Shown here piece after piece: positions 27,730 to 37,165 of a stretch of DNA of 64,000 nucleotides (position 1 is its first letter; the number at the start of each line of letters is the position of its first letter). The DNA is taken from the NCBI RefSeq assembly GCF_017313105.1, contig NZ_JAFLND010000002.1, forward strand, positions 558,001 through 622,000, written 5' to 3'. The DNA is from [Muricauda] lutisoli (nom. illeg.). Its GTDB lineage: Bacteria > Bacteroidota > Bacteroidia > Flavobacteriales > Flavobacteriaceae. The notes beneath the pieces are model-generated. The model did no database searches and had not been told where the DNA came from. It saw only the letters and a list, made by a program, of their open reading frames with translations. The translations under genes were made by a program, and so were the position numbers.

Positions 27730-28596
27730 ATGACAATTTATCCCATTGAGACCGGTAATTTTAAGTTAGATGGCGGGGCCATGTTCGGTGTGGTTCCCAA
27801 ATCCATTTGGAACAGAACCAATCCTGCGGACAGCAATAACATGATAGACCTTGCTGCCCGTTGCCTTTTAATAGAGGATGGAGACAGGCTTGTTTTGATA
27901 GACAACGGACTTGGCAACAAGCAATCTGAAAAGTTCTTTAGCTATTACTATCTGTGGGGCGATCATTCCCTGGATAAGTCCTTAAAAAATGCCGGGTTTC
28001 ATAGAGATGATATTACCGATGTTTTTTTGACCCACCTACATTTTGACCACTGTGGGGGCAGCATTCAGTGGAACAAGGACCGAACCGGTTACGAGCCCGC
28101 ATTTAAGAATGCCAAGTTCTGGACCAACAAGGACCATTGGGAATGGGCGACCAAACCCAATGCTCGGGAAAAAGCCTCTTTTTTAAAGGAGAACCTTTTG
28201 CCTATGGAAGAAAGTGGGCAACTCAATTTTGTGAAGCGAACCGAATCCTCCTTTATGGAGAATTCGGAACTCGGTTTCGGCATCCACTTTGTGGATGGGC
28301 ATACCGATAAACAAATGCTTCCCCATTTAAAGTACAAGGGCAAAACCTTGGTTTTTGTAGCAGATCTTATTCCTACCGTAGGCCACATTCCGCTTCCATA
28401 TGTGATGGGGTACGATACACGTCCGTTATTGACCTTGAAAGAAAAACAGTCATTTTTAAATAACGCTGCGGAAAATGATTGGCTCTTGCTCTTCGAGCAC
28501 GATGCCCACAATCAAATCTGCTCCTTGAAACAAACCGAAAAAGGGGTTCGCTTGAACGAATTGTTTACGTATAACGAACTTTTTAAATCACAATAA
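27730..28596 (+). CDS. metallo-beta-lactamase-fold hydrolase
   Basis: I start at the ATG at 27730 (288 residues), because the longer frame from 27616 adds a hydrophobic stretch foreign to this cytosolic family. The zinc-binding signature THLHFDHCGG lies near residues 101-110. A further His in HFVDGHTDKQ and the FVADLIPT metal-bridging Asp follow, and the final His lies in LFEHDAHN. The domain resembles N-acyl-homoserine-lactonase/quinolone-hydrolase-like MBL proteins, but the substrate cannot be fixed from sequence. It precedes the S8 peptidase gene by 27 bases. Confidence 0.85.
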   Translation: MTIYPIETGNFKLDGGAMFGVVPKSIWNRTNPADSNNMIDLAARCLLIEDGDRLVLIDNGLGNKQSEKFFSYYYLWGDHSLDKSLKNAGFHRDDITDVFLTHLHFDHCGGSIQWNKDRTGYEPAFKNAKFWTNKDHWEWATKPNAREKASFLKENLLPMEESGQLNFVKRTESSFMENSELGFGIHFVDGHTDKQMLPHLKYKGKTLVFVADLIPTVGHIPLPYVMGYDTRPLLTLKEKQSFLNNAAENDWLLLFEHDAHNQICSLKQTEKGVRLNELFTYNELFKSQ

Positions 28597-28623
28597 AATC
28601 CCTCACTTTTACAAATACATTTT

Positions 28624-30273
28624 ATGAATCGCACATATAACAAACTAGCATTCTTATCCGTGTTCACCGCCCTGTTTTTAATGGGTTGTGGATCTACAGC
28701 GTTGGTTTCAACCCCTGTTGAGAATATTGACGCCGTTCCCTTAAAAGTCTCCGAGCTTACCGAAGCGGAGAAAAAACATTGGGGCCATCTGGACCTTATT
28801 GCCGATACCATTCCGGGCATGAGTGTGGACAAGGCCTACAATGAGATCATAAGAAACAAGAAAGGGAAAACCGTTGTGGTGGCCGTTTTGGATTCGGGAA
28901 TGGATTTGAACCACGAAGATCTTAACGGTGTTCTTTGGACCAATTCCGATGAAATACCAAACAATGGCAAGGATGATGATGGCAACGGCTATGTGGACGA
29001 CGTTCACGGTTATAATTTTTTGGGCGAATCTTACAACGAGCAATTGGAATATGTTAGGATGCTTCGTTTAAACATCGGGGATGCGTCCGAAAGAGCTGAA
29101 GCAAGGCTTTTACTTGACAAAGAATACCCAGAAGCTGTCCAGAACAAGCAACAGTACGAGCAAATATTTCAAGTAGTAAAAGGTGCCGATGAGCTTGTAA
29201 GAAACGAACTTGGCAAAGAAGACTACACCAAAGAGGACTTGCTTTCCATTGAGCCCAAAACTGCTCAAATGGAGCAAAGTGTTGCAGTTTTGACCCAAAT
29301 GTTCACCTATGGCGACAGTATTCCAGATGTTTTGGACGAACTCGAAGAGGGTATTAAGTATTTCTCTGAGCAGGCCAATTACAACCTAAACAAGGATTTT
29401 AATGGGCGAGCCCCCGTAGGTGACGACCCATACGATATCACCGATGTGCCATACGGAAACGGGAATCCAAAGAATATGGTGGAATCTGAAAGCCACGGGA
29501 CGCACGTTGCGGGAATCATTGCGGCCAAGCGAAATAATGGCATTGGTGTGGACGGAGTGGCCAACAACGTGGAAATTATGAGTATTAGGGCCGTTCCTAA
29601 TGGAGATGAATACGATAAAGACATCGCTCTTGGTATTCGCTATGCTGTGGACAATGGTGCATCCATAATCAATTGTAGCTTTGGAAAATCATTTTCTCCA
29701 AAAGCCGAATGGGTATACGATGCCATTAAATATGCTGCCTCCAAGGACGTTTTGATCGTTCATGCTGCCGGGAATGATGGTGAAGACTTGGAAAATCCTG
29801 AAAACAGGAATTATCCGAACGACGATATGGAGAGCGATCAAGAGTTTGTGGACAATATGCTTACCGTTGGCGCCCTTTCTAGCAGCTATGGATCCGAAAT
29901 GGTGGCATCGTTCTCCAATTATGGGAAACAACGTGTTGATGTATTTGCTCCGGGAGCCGAGATTTATTCCACTATGCCCAATAGCGAATATGAGTTCCAG
30001 GGCGGAACTTCAATGGCAGCACCAGCGGTTGCAGGGGTTGCTGCATTGATTCGCTCTTACCATCCGGATCTTTCCGCATCGCAAGTAAAAAATATCATCA
30101 TGCAGTCCGGTCTTAGAACAACAAGATCCGTTATCGTGGCGGGTGATGAAACAAAATCCACCACTTTCGATAAAATTTCAAAGTCGGGCAAAATGGTAAA
30201 TGCCTACAATGCCTTAATTTTAGCAAACAACATTTCAAACGGAAAAACTACACTAGAAAGTAATTCAAAATAA
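28624..30273 (+). CDS. S8 (subtilisin-like) serine peptidase, lipoprotein
   Basis: The 549-residue protein has a lipoprotein signal peptide with lipobox LMGC (Cys22), so it is probably membrane-anchored. The subtilase triad is present: Asp near 89 in AVLDSGMDL, His near 291 in ESHGTHVAG, and Ser near 462 in GGTSMAAP. About 200 residues separate Asp and His, far more than in classical subtilisins. This insertion is helical and acidic (about 130-270). The M1 peptidase gene follows after three bases, suggesting a joint role in extracellular protein breakdown. Confidence 0.92.
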   Translation: MNRTYNKLAFLSVFTALFLMGCGSTALVSTPVENIDAVPLKVSELTEAEKKHWGHLDLIADTIPGMSVDKAYNEIIRNKKGKTVVVAVLDSGMDLNHEDLNGVLWTNSDEIPNNGKDDDGNGYVDDVHGYNFLGESYNEQLEYVRMLRLNIGDASERAEARLLLDKEYPEAVQNKQQYEQIFQVVKGADELVRNELGKEDYTKEDLLSIEPKTAQMEQSVAVLTQMFTYGDSIPDVLDELEEGIKYFSEQANYNLNKDFNGRAPVGDDPYDITDVPYGNGNPKNMVESESHGTHVAGIIAAKRNNGIGVDGVANNVEIMSIRAVPNGDEYDKDIALGIRYAVDNGASIINCSFGKSFSPKAEWVYDAIKYAASKDVLIVHAAGNDGEDLENPENRNYPNDDMESDQEFVDNMLTVGALSSSYGSEMVASFSNYGKQRVDVFAPGAEIYSTMPNSEYEFQGGTSMAAPAVAGVAALIRSYHPDLSASQVKNIIMQSGLRTTRSVIVAGDETKSTTFDKISKSGKMVNAYNALILANNISNGKTTLESNSK

Positions 30274-30276
30274 CCT

Positions 30277-32130
30277 ATGAAGCGTTTACAAACACTATTT
30301 TTTTCGGCCTTTTTTGGAGTTGGCCTTTTGTTAAGTGCACAAACATCCGGTGACTGGCAACAGCATGTGGATTATACCATGGATGTGCAGATGGATGTAG
30401 AAACCTATCAGTACAGCGGCACCCAAAAATTGGTCTATACCAACAATTCTCCCGATGAATTGAGTCGTGTTTTTTATCATTTGTACTACAATGCCTTCCA
30501 GCCTGGTAGTGAAATGGATATCAGGCTCCAAAACATCAAAGACCCCGATAAAAGGATGATGGAAGACGGAAAAAGTAGAATTGCGTCCCTATCCGAAAAC
30601 GAAATGGGGTATTTGCATGTGAAATCCCTGACCCAAGATGGACAGCCTGTTACTTTTACCGAGGAAGGTACCATATTGGTTGTTGATTTAGCAAAGCCCA
30701 TTCCGGCAGGAGGAAAAACTACACTTGAAATGACTTTTGAGGGCCAGGTACCGTTGCAGATCAGACGTTCGGGAAGAAATAGTAGGGAAGGCGTAGCGCT
30801 TTCCATGAGCCAGTGGTATCCAAAACTTTCGGAATATGACTTTGAAGGATGGCACCCCAACCCTTATATTGCTCGTGAATTTCATGGCGTTTGGGGCGAT
30901 TTCGACGTAAAGATCACATTGGACAAAGATTACACCGTTGGAGGTTCTGGCTATCTACAAAACCCGCAAGAAATTGGACATGGGTATGAAACCCCTGGAA
31001 GCAAAGTCAAGACCAAGGGAAAAACATTGACCTGGCACTTTAAAGCGCCCAACGTGCACGATTTTATGTGGGCTGCCGATCCAGAGTACATTCATGACAT
31101 TTATGAAATGGAAGACGGGCCAACACTTCATTTCTTCTACAAGGACAATCCTGAATTCAATGAAAATTGGAAAAAACTTCAGCCCAAAACAGCAGAAGCA
31201 ATGACCTTTTTCAGCAATAACGTAGGGAAATACCCTTATGAGCAATATTCCGTAGTACAAGGAGGTGATGGCGGAATGGAATATGCCATGAGCACCTTGA
31301 TCACAGGTGAGCGTGAATTTGGAAGTTTGGTAGGGGTTATGGTTCACGAAATGGCCCACTCTTGGTTCCAGCATGTGCTTGCCACCAACGAGTCCGAGCA
31401 TGAGTGGATGGATGAAGGCTTTACTTCATTTATCAGTAGCTTGTGCATGAACCAGATTATGGAGCAAAACAAGCAAAACCCCTTCGAGGGATCTTATCGC
31501 GGATACTACGCCTTGGTCAATTCCGGTTTGGAAATGCCGCAGTCCACCCATGCAGACAGGTACACGACCAATTTTGCCTATGGCGTTTCCGCTTATAGCA
31601 AAGGATCTATATTCTTGTCGCAGTTGGGATACATTATCGGTCAGGATAAGTTGATGGAGGCCATTCAAAAATATTTTGAGGATTTCAAGTTCAAACATCC
31701 TGTGCCGAACGATATCAAAAGAACTGCGGAAAAGGTGTCCGGTATGGAACTCAACTGGTATTTGACCGATTGGACACAGACCACCAACACTATTGATTAC
31801 GGAATTAAAAGTGTTGAGGCCGATGGCGAAAACACCAAAGTAACCATGGAACGTATTGGTGAAATGCCTATGCCACTGGATATTTTGGTCGTAGGTAAAG
31901 ACGGAACCCAAGAAACTTACTATGTGCCCTTGCGCATGATGTACGGAGAAAAAGAAAACCCTTATCCAAACCTGGAACGTACCGTTTTGGAAGATTGGCC
32001 TTGGGCTTACCCCACGTACGAGTTTACCTTGGACATGCCTTTGAAGAACGTACAGGCCATTATGATCGACCCATCTCAGTTGATGGCTGATGTAGATGGG
32101 GAGAACAATGTTTATCAGGCTGAGGAATAG
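30277..32130 (+). CDS. M1-family zinc metallopeptidase, exported
   Basis: This 617-residue enzyme has a signal peptide (about 1-21, ending LLSAQ), an N-terminal beta-sandwich, a catalytic domain with the exopeptidase loop GGMEYAM near 331 and the zinc site VHEMAHSW near 354-361 plus the third ligand Glu in WMDEGFTSF, and a C-terminal beta domain. M1 peptidases mostly act as aminopeptidases. The loop reads GGMEYA, where the more usual form is GxMEN. It is co-transcribed with the S8 peptidase and closed by a strong terminator. Confidence 0.92.
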   Translation: MKRLQTLFFSAFFGVGLLLSAQTSGDWQQHVDYTMDVQMDVETYQYSGTQKLVYTNNSPDELSRVFYHLYYNAFQPGSEMDIRLQNIKDPDKRMMEDGKSRIASLSENEMGYLHVKSLTQDGQPVTFTEEGTILVVDLAKPIPAGGKTTLEMTFEGQVPLQIRRSGRNSREGVALSMSQWYPKLSEYDFEGWHPNPYIAREFHGVWGDFDVKITLDKDYTVGGSGYLQNPQEIGHGYETPGSKVKTKGKTLTWHFKAPNVHDFMWAADPEYIHDIYEMEDGPTLHFFYKDNPEFNENWKKLQPKTAEAMTFFSNNVGKYPYEQYSVVQGGDGGMEYAMSTLITGEREFGSLVGVMVHEMAHSWFQHVLATNESEHEWMDEGFTSFISSLCMNQIMEQNKQNPFEGSYRGYYALVNSGLEMPQSTHADRYTTNFAYGVSAYSKGSIFLSQLGYIIGQDKLMEAIQKYFEDFKFKHPVPNDIKRTAEKVSGMELNWYLTDWTQTTNTIDYGIKSVEADGENTKVTMERIGEMPMPLDILVVGKDGTQETYYVPLRMMYGEKENPYPNLERTVLEDWPWAYPTYEFTLDMPLKNVQAIMIDPSQLMADVDGENNVYQAEE

Positions 32131-32146
32131 GTCTTATATAAAGTAT

Positions 32147-32189
32147 AGAACAAAAAAGGGCGGCCGATTGTGCCGCCCTTTTTTGTTCT
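32147..32189. terminator. strong bidirectional-looking intrinsic terminator
   Basis: A perfect 18-bp inverted repeat (AGAACAAAAAAGGGCGGC at 32147-32164, complement at 32172-32189) surrounds a 7-base loop. It has an A-tract on one flank and a T-tract on the other. It ends the peptidase operon and insulates rnpA. Confidence 0.85.
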
Positions 32190-32241
32190 GGGTAAAATAT
32201 ATTTAAGTAATTTTCCTTTTTTAAATGGAACTTTCCCCGAA

Positions 32242-32694
32242 ATGCAAAAAGAAGGTGCTGATTCAAATAAGATAGAAACTCCCCTAAAAACTCCTCAAGG
32301 GGCCAACTCTGATTTTTCCTTTCCCAAGAAAGAAAAGCTTACCAATAAAAAGCTGTTCGAAGCCCTTTTTATAGAGGGGAAAACCCTTAAGGAATTTCCC
32401 ATTAAACTGATATATCTCCCAACCGATTTTAAAGACGATGTGGCCATAAAGGTTGCAGTGGTCGCTCCCAAAAAGCGATTTAAAACCGCGGTGGATCGCA
32501 ACAAAATCAAACGGCTGCTAAGAGAGGCTTACAGGCTCAACAAGCCCCTCATTTTTAACAACATTGAGGGAAATTTTGCGTTCATATTTTTATACCTTGG
32601 CAAGAAGACACCAAGTTTCAATGAAGTGGATACAGTCATGAAAAAGCTGTTAAATGCCTTTATAAATAAAGAATCCCATGAAAAGATTGATTAA
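32242..32694 (+). CDS. rnpA: ribonuclease P protein component
   Basis: Using the ATG at 32242, the product has 150 residues. A longer frame from 32170 would begin inside the terminator. The first 30 residues are a polar extension. The RnpA fold follows, with KKEKLTNKKLFEALF and the RNA-binding helix AVDRNKIKRLLREAYRLNK at about residues 85-103, the family's RNR-type signature. RnpA assists the catalytic RNA in 5' maturation of tRNAs. Its end overlaps the S41 peptidase start by 17 bases. No rpmH lies beside it, a common separation in this phylum. Confidence 0.92.
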   Translation: MQKEGADSNKIETPLKTPQGANSDFSFPKKEKLTNKKLFEALFIEGKTLKEFPIKLIYLPTDFKDDVAIKVAVVAPKKRFKTAVDRNKIKRLLREAYRLNKPLIFNNIEGNFAFIFLYLGKKTPSFNEVDTVMKKLLNAFINKESHEKID

Positions 32695-34303
32695 AAAGCA
32701 GGTTTTGATTCCCATTTTGGCACTGACCGTTCTGGTTGGGGCCAGTAGTTTTAAAAGTGACTTTTTTGAGATTGCCAAACAGATAGAAATCTTCACCACC
32801 TTGTTCAAGGAGCTCAACATGAACTATGTGGACGAGACGAATCCGGCCGAGTTGATGGATTCCGCCATCAAAAACATGTTGGGGGAACTAGATCCCTACA
32901 CGCAATTTTTGAACGAACAGGATGTCGAATCCTTTAAAATCAACAATTCAGGGGAATATTCTGGAATCGGGGCACTTGTGCGTTCGTACGAGAATAAATT
33001 GGTGGTGGTAGAGCCATACCAAGGATACGCCGCGGACAAGGCCGGCCTTAAAGCTGGAGATGAAATCATCAAGATCGGGGAAACCTTGGTCGCCGATTTC
33101 GACGATAATGCAGGAGAGCTGCTAAAAGGAGCCAACAACTCCACCGTTGAGGTTACTTTTTTAAGACAGGGGGAGACTAAAACAGCGACCATCACTCGAG
33201 AAGGTGTGGAGGTAGATGCCGTTCCTTTTTACGATATGATCGATGAAAAAACAGGATATATTGTCTTGTCCCGCTTCAACAGAAAAGCTTCCAAACAAAC
33301 ACAATCTGCATTGCAGGACCTTAAAGGGCGTGGTGCGGAACGGCTGGTTTTGGATTTAAGGGGAAACCCTGGCGGATTACTGTCGGAGGCCATTAATGTT
33401 ACCAATCTTTTTGTTCCCAAAGGAGAGCTGATCGTAACAACCAAATCCAAAGTAAAAAAATTCAATCAAGAATATAAGACCAGAAACAAACCGGAGGATG
33501 AGGACATTCCCTTGGTTGTTCTGGTGAATGGAAAAAGTGCTTCTGCAAGTGAGATTGTTTCCGGCGGATTGCAAGATTTGGATCGCGCCGTAATTGTTGG
33601 GGCCAGAAGTTTTGGAAAAGGATTGGTACAACGTCCTTTAAAGTTGACGTATGGCACCCAACTAAAAGTGACCATTTCCAGATATTATACCCCATCCGGA
33701 AGGTGTATCCAGTCTTTGGATTACTGGAACCGGGATGAGGAGGGGAATGCGGTTCGCAATACAAAATTCAATGAGTTTACCACCCGAAACGGAAGAAAAG
33801 TATGGGATGGGGGCGGCATTATGCCGGATATTACCATTGAATCCTTAAAGACCAACACTCTGATCGATGCCTTGGAAGCCAACAATATCGTATTTGATTT
33901 TGCAACGGATTACTATTACGACCACAACTTTGACTCTGTGGAAGATTTTAATTTTTCCAGTGCGGATTACAGCGCATTCAAGTCCTTTGCCGAAGAGCAG
34001 AACTTCTCTTATCGGACTAGGACGGAGGAGGTTCTTGAGGAAACCATCAACAGTGATGAAACCTTGTTGGGACCCGAAATCCAGGAAAAGTACAAAGATT
34101 TGCTGTTGGCAGTGAACAGGGGAAAAATAACGGCCTTGAATACTTTTCAAAAGGAAATCCAAAAGAATTTGGAAGATGAGATCATTACAAGGTATTTCTA
34201 CCGAGAAGGGCTCTACAAATACTATCTGGACCACGATGATGCCATACTGACCGCCAAAGAATTGTTGGCCGACAAGGACAAATATGCCGAAATACTTAAA
34301 TAG
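32678..34303 (+). CDS. S41-family carboxy-terminal processing peptidase
   Basis: The 541 residues contain a signal anchor (about 1-25), a helical N-terminal domain, a PDZ domain (about 90-170: GIGALVRSYENKLVVVEP, GLKAGDEIIKIG) and the S41 protease core with LVLDLRGNPGGLL, the catalytic Ser in GKSASASE near residue 288 and the general-base Lys in SFGKGLVQ near 313. A helical C-terminal region of about 150 residues follows. Tail-specific proteases degrade or trim periplasmic proteins. It overlaps rnpA by 17 bases, implying coupled expression. Confidence 0.93.
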   Translation: MKRLIKKQVLIPILALTVLVGASSFKSDFFEIAKQIEIFTTLFKELNMNYVDETNPAELMDSAIKNMLGELDPYTQFLNEQDVESFKINNSGEYSGIGALVRSYENKLVVVEPYQGYAADKAGLKAGDEIIKIGETLVADFDDNAGELLKGANNSTVEVTFLRQGETKTATITREGVEVDAVPFYDMIDEKTGYIVLSRFNRKASKQTQSALQDLKGRGAERLVLDLRGNPGGLLSEAINVTNLFVPKGELIVTTKSKVKKFNQEYKTRNKPEDEDIPLVVLVNGKSASASEIVSGGLQDLDRAVIVGARSFGKGLVQRPLKLTYGTQLKVTISRYYTPSGRCIQSLDYWNRDEEGNAVRNTKFNEFTTRNGRKVWDGGGIMPDITIESLKTNTLIDALEANNIVFDFATDYYYDHNFDSVEDFNFSSADYSAFKSFAEEQNFSYRTRTEEVLEETINSDETLLGPEIQEKYKDLLLAVNRGKITALNTFQKEIQKNLEDEIITRYFYREGLYKYYLDHDDAILTAKELLADKDKYAEILK

Positions 34304-34408
34304 GGGCAGAACAGGCCATAAAGGGTATCCATCAATTCAAATATAGTAACCGTCAAGTTTTACGGAAAATTCACCTGCCAAGGTGTTAACTTATCTGAAA
34401 ACTTGCTC

Positions 34409-35305
34409 ATGACCTTTACAATTGTAACCTTGACCTTGGTCGGTTTTGTGCTTCTTTTTTGGCTATATAACTTAATGAACAACTGTTTTAATAGGTATTT
34501 CTGCATGTTGAAAAGCAGAAAAAACGGCTCGATTACCACGCAATATGCCTCTATAATTTCAGTAGATACGGTAGAGGGTGGTAAAAAACCATTGCTGGAA
34601 CTATTACTTCTCTTTCAAAATTTCTCCGGTCATCACATTCATAGAAAAATAAGGGTTTGGGACAGTAAACCCCATTTAGGCAGGTTTCCCCCTGATAAAA
34701 CAATCCCTAGACCCGGTTTTTCTTTCAGGTCAGCGATTCCGCTTTTCCTTTGTTCTTGTAATTATCTGGGCCATCAATCTTGTTGTTTATGTAACAGGTT
34801 GTTACGTTCTTGTAGGGGAGGCCTTGAAAAGGGTCTTGGATGCACCAAAAAAATATGAGGCCATTTTTAAAAGCTCCCATACGTGGGAAGTCGGTTTAGT
34901 ATTTGTTGGGGTCAGTGTTATACTGTACTTGCTCCTAAAAAAAATCGGGGTTTATTATATTATGGAATTAGAACCAGGGCAACGGTTATCAAGCAGAAAA
35001 CCATAAAAGTTTTGAACAGAAAAAAGCTTGTTGCCCAATTATCCTATGTTTTTAAAGATCACACAGGTCGGCAATTCAAAGGATGCGACAAAAAAGTGTT
35101 GGAAATTGAGGAAGCAGTCTTCCCTGCAGAAAACCCTGAATTGGAGATAATGTATCTGCCAAATGATGTTGATACTTCACGTATTGTGGAAAACTTGGAG
35201 TCCAATACTTTTTCCCGGTTCTTGAACATCATATATATGATCGTTGTTTTTAATTTTTCAGTGCTGTTTGTAATTCAATTTTACCTAACCGTGTTTGATG
35301 CTTAA
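34409..35305 (+). pseudogene. frameshifted membrane-protein gene (DUF3592-like tail)
   Basis: Three consecutive coding segments in two frames read as one protein. The first frame runs from ATG 34409 through a transmembrane helix to RKIRVWDSKPHLGRF (about 34690). A shift to the +1 frame gives DPVFLSGQRFRFSFVLVII through two more hydrophobic helices to YYIMELEPG (about 34975). A return to the first frame gives ATVIKQKTIKVLNRK, a beta-rich domain with YVFKDHTGRQFKG and EIMYLPNDVDTSRI, and a final helix ending at 35305. The tail pattern recalls DUF3592-type proteins. Two lesions or sequencing errors are needed to explain it. Confidence 0.6.
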
Positions 35306-35330
35306 ACAAGAATAAAACCTATTTTTGGGC

Positions 35331-36578
35331 ATGCAACAACTCAAGGTCTGTGAACTTTTTGCGGGTGTAGGTGGTTTTCGCCTGGGATTGGAAAACACCG
35401 GTCACTATGCCGTAGTATGGAGCAACCAATGGGAACCATCGACCAAAATGCAACATGCTTCTATGGTCTATGGAGCACGATTTGGTGCTGAAAACCATTC
35501 CAATGCAAATATTGAGACCGTTGCTACCAGGGAAATACCCGATTTTGATATGCTGGTAGGTGGATTTCCTTGCCAAGACTATTCCGTTGCAACATCCTTA
35601 AAGAATTCCAAAGGTCTCATCGGTAAAAAAGGAGTGCTCTGGTGGTCCATTCATCGAATTTTGTCAGAGAAAGAGAACAAACCGAAATATCTTTTTTTGG
35701 AAAATGTGGATCGGCTTTTAAAGTCACCTTCGAACCAACGAGGACGTGATTTTGCCGTAATGCTCCGAAGTTTATCGGATTTGGGCTATGCTGTCGAATG
35801 GCGCGTAATAAATGCAGCCGAGTATGGAATGCCACAGCGCCGAAGGCGCGTTTTTTTTCTGGCATATTTTAAGGGTACAGAGATATACAAAAATCTCCAA
35901 AATTCCCATGCAACAGACTGGATGCTCAAAGATGGAACCTTCTGCAATGCCTTTCCTGTAAACCAAAATTCCAAAAAACCTGTTGAATTTGATTTGGAAG
36001 AGGATTTGGTATCCTTATCCAATAATTTCAATACCGAAAAAGGACTTTCCCCTTTTTTAAACACAGGCATTTGTGTGCATGGTAAGGTTTCTACCCTAAA
36101 AACATCTCCTTTTTACGACGGCAAAAGAACTATGCTCTCCGATATTCTGGTGGAGAGTAAAATACCATTAGAATATTATATTGATGACACCGATTTGCCC
36201 AAATGGGAATACTTAAAGGGCTCTAAAAAAGAAATTCGCAAGACCAAAGCTGGTTTTGAATACAATTACAGCGAGGGCAGCATGGTTTTCCCAGATGCCC
36301 TTGATCAACCTTCCAGAACTATAATAACCGGAGAAGGTGGCAAATCCCCGTCCCGGTTTAAACACGTGGTTCAGACCTCCAAGGGGCCGCGAAGACTTTT
36401 ACCTATAGAATTGGAACGGTTGAACATGTTTCCGGATAATCACACCAAGATGGAGGGCATTTCGGATGCCAAACGTGCCTTTTTTATGGGCAACGCTCTG
36501 GTAGTGGGAATTGTGGAACGAGTTGGTACTTCCCTATTCCAGAAAATATCCCAACTTGAAAAGCAACTTCAAAGCTGA
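35331..36578 (+). CDS. DNA (cytosine-5) methyltransferase
   Basis: The 415 residues (ATG 35331; a TTG two codons upstream is less likely) contain the ordered C5-methylase motifs: I, FAGVGGFRLG (10-19); IV, GGFPCQDYS with nucleophile Cys81; VI, ENVDRLL (124-130); VIII, QRRRRVFF (170-176); a variable target-recognition region of about 150 residues; IX, RRLLPIELERLNMFP; and X, FFMGNALVVGIVERVG. It methylates C in a short DNA target that cannot be named here. Its 3' end overlaps the next gene, a putative cognate nuclease, forming a compact type II restriction-modification pair. Confidence 0.94.
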   Translation: MQQLKVCELFAGVGGFRLGLENTGHYAVVWSNQWEPSTKMQHASMVYGARFGAENHSNANIETVATREIPDFDMLVGGFPCQDYSVATSLKNSKGLIGKKGVLWWSIHRILSEKENKPKYLFLENVDRLLKSPSNQRGRDFAVMLRSLSDLGYAVEWRVINAAEYGMPQRRRRVFFLAYFKGTEIYKNLQNSHATDWMLKDGTFCNAFPVNQNSKKPVEFDLEEDLVSLSNNFNTEKGLSPFLNTGICVHGKVSTLKTSPFYDGKRTMLSDILVESKIPLEYYIDDTDLPKWEYLKGSKKEIRKTKAGFEYNYSEGSMVFPDALDQPSRTIITGEGGKSPSRFKHVVQTSKGPRRLLPIELERLNMFPDNHTKMEGISDAKRAFFMGNALVVGIVERVGTSLFQKISQLEKQLQS

Positions 36579-37164
36579 CTTATCCAAAGAACAACAATTA
36601 ACCCCATTACTGGATTTTTATTATCAAAAACATCTGAAGCATTACGCCTTTGAGCGTATTTCCGCACTAAAAAAACAACTGCGTGGTATTGACATTATCC
36701 TAAAGGATGAGCGTTCAACAAAGGAGTTTTATGTTGATGAAAAAGCCCAATTGGATTACATAAACGAAAGCCTGCCCACATTTGCTTTTGAGCTTCTATA
36801 TCAAAAAAATGGGGTTCAAAAACAGGGGTGGTTGTTCGATACGTTCAAAAAAACTCATTTTTATGCATTGGTGACCAGTATTTTTTCGGATGCGGAAAAC
36901 GCTATTACTTCTTGTAACATCACTTTTGTAAATCGCGAAAAATTAATTCAACATTTGGATAAAATAGGCTTGTCCAAAAAATATTTGGAACATGTTATTA
37001 CCCAAAATAAAGGCATGCACGGTAAATTGATTTTAGATAAATTGAATGCCAAAACAGAAGGTTATCTCTTTTTTTCAACCAAAAACAAAGCTGAAAAACC
37101 TTGGAACCTAGTTTTAAAATTGGACTATTTGGAGCAAATCGGTGTGGCGAAAAGGTTGGTTTGA
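36511..37164 (+). CDS. putative type II restriction endonuclease partner
   Basis: I do not recognise this 217-residue protein by homology. The frame overlaps the methylase by 68 bases if the TTG at 36511 is used. Another TTG at 36556 would give 202 residues; there is no early ATG. GIDIIL (Asp61) followed 14 residues later by VDEKAQ (Asp76-x-Lys78) fits a PD-(D/E)xK nuclease core, and a Phe/Trp-rich segment FAFELLYQ and GWLFD follows. Position directly behind a C5 methylase is the main argument for a restriction function. There is no controller gene. Confidence 0.65.
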   Translation: MWNELVLPYSRKYPNLKSNFKADLSKEQQLTPLLDFYYQKHLKHYAFERISALKKQLRGIDIILKDERSTKEFYVDEKAQLDYINESLPTFAFELLYQKNGVQKQGWLFDTFKKTHFYALVTSIFSDAENAITSCNITFVNREKLIQHLDKIGLSKKYLEHVITQNKGMHGKLILDKLNAKTEGYLFFSTKNKAEKPWNLVLKLDYLEQIGVAKRLV

Positions 37165-37165
37165 A

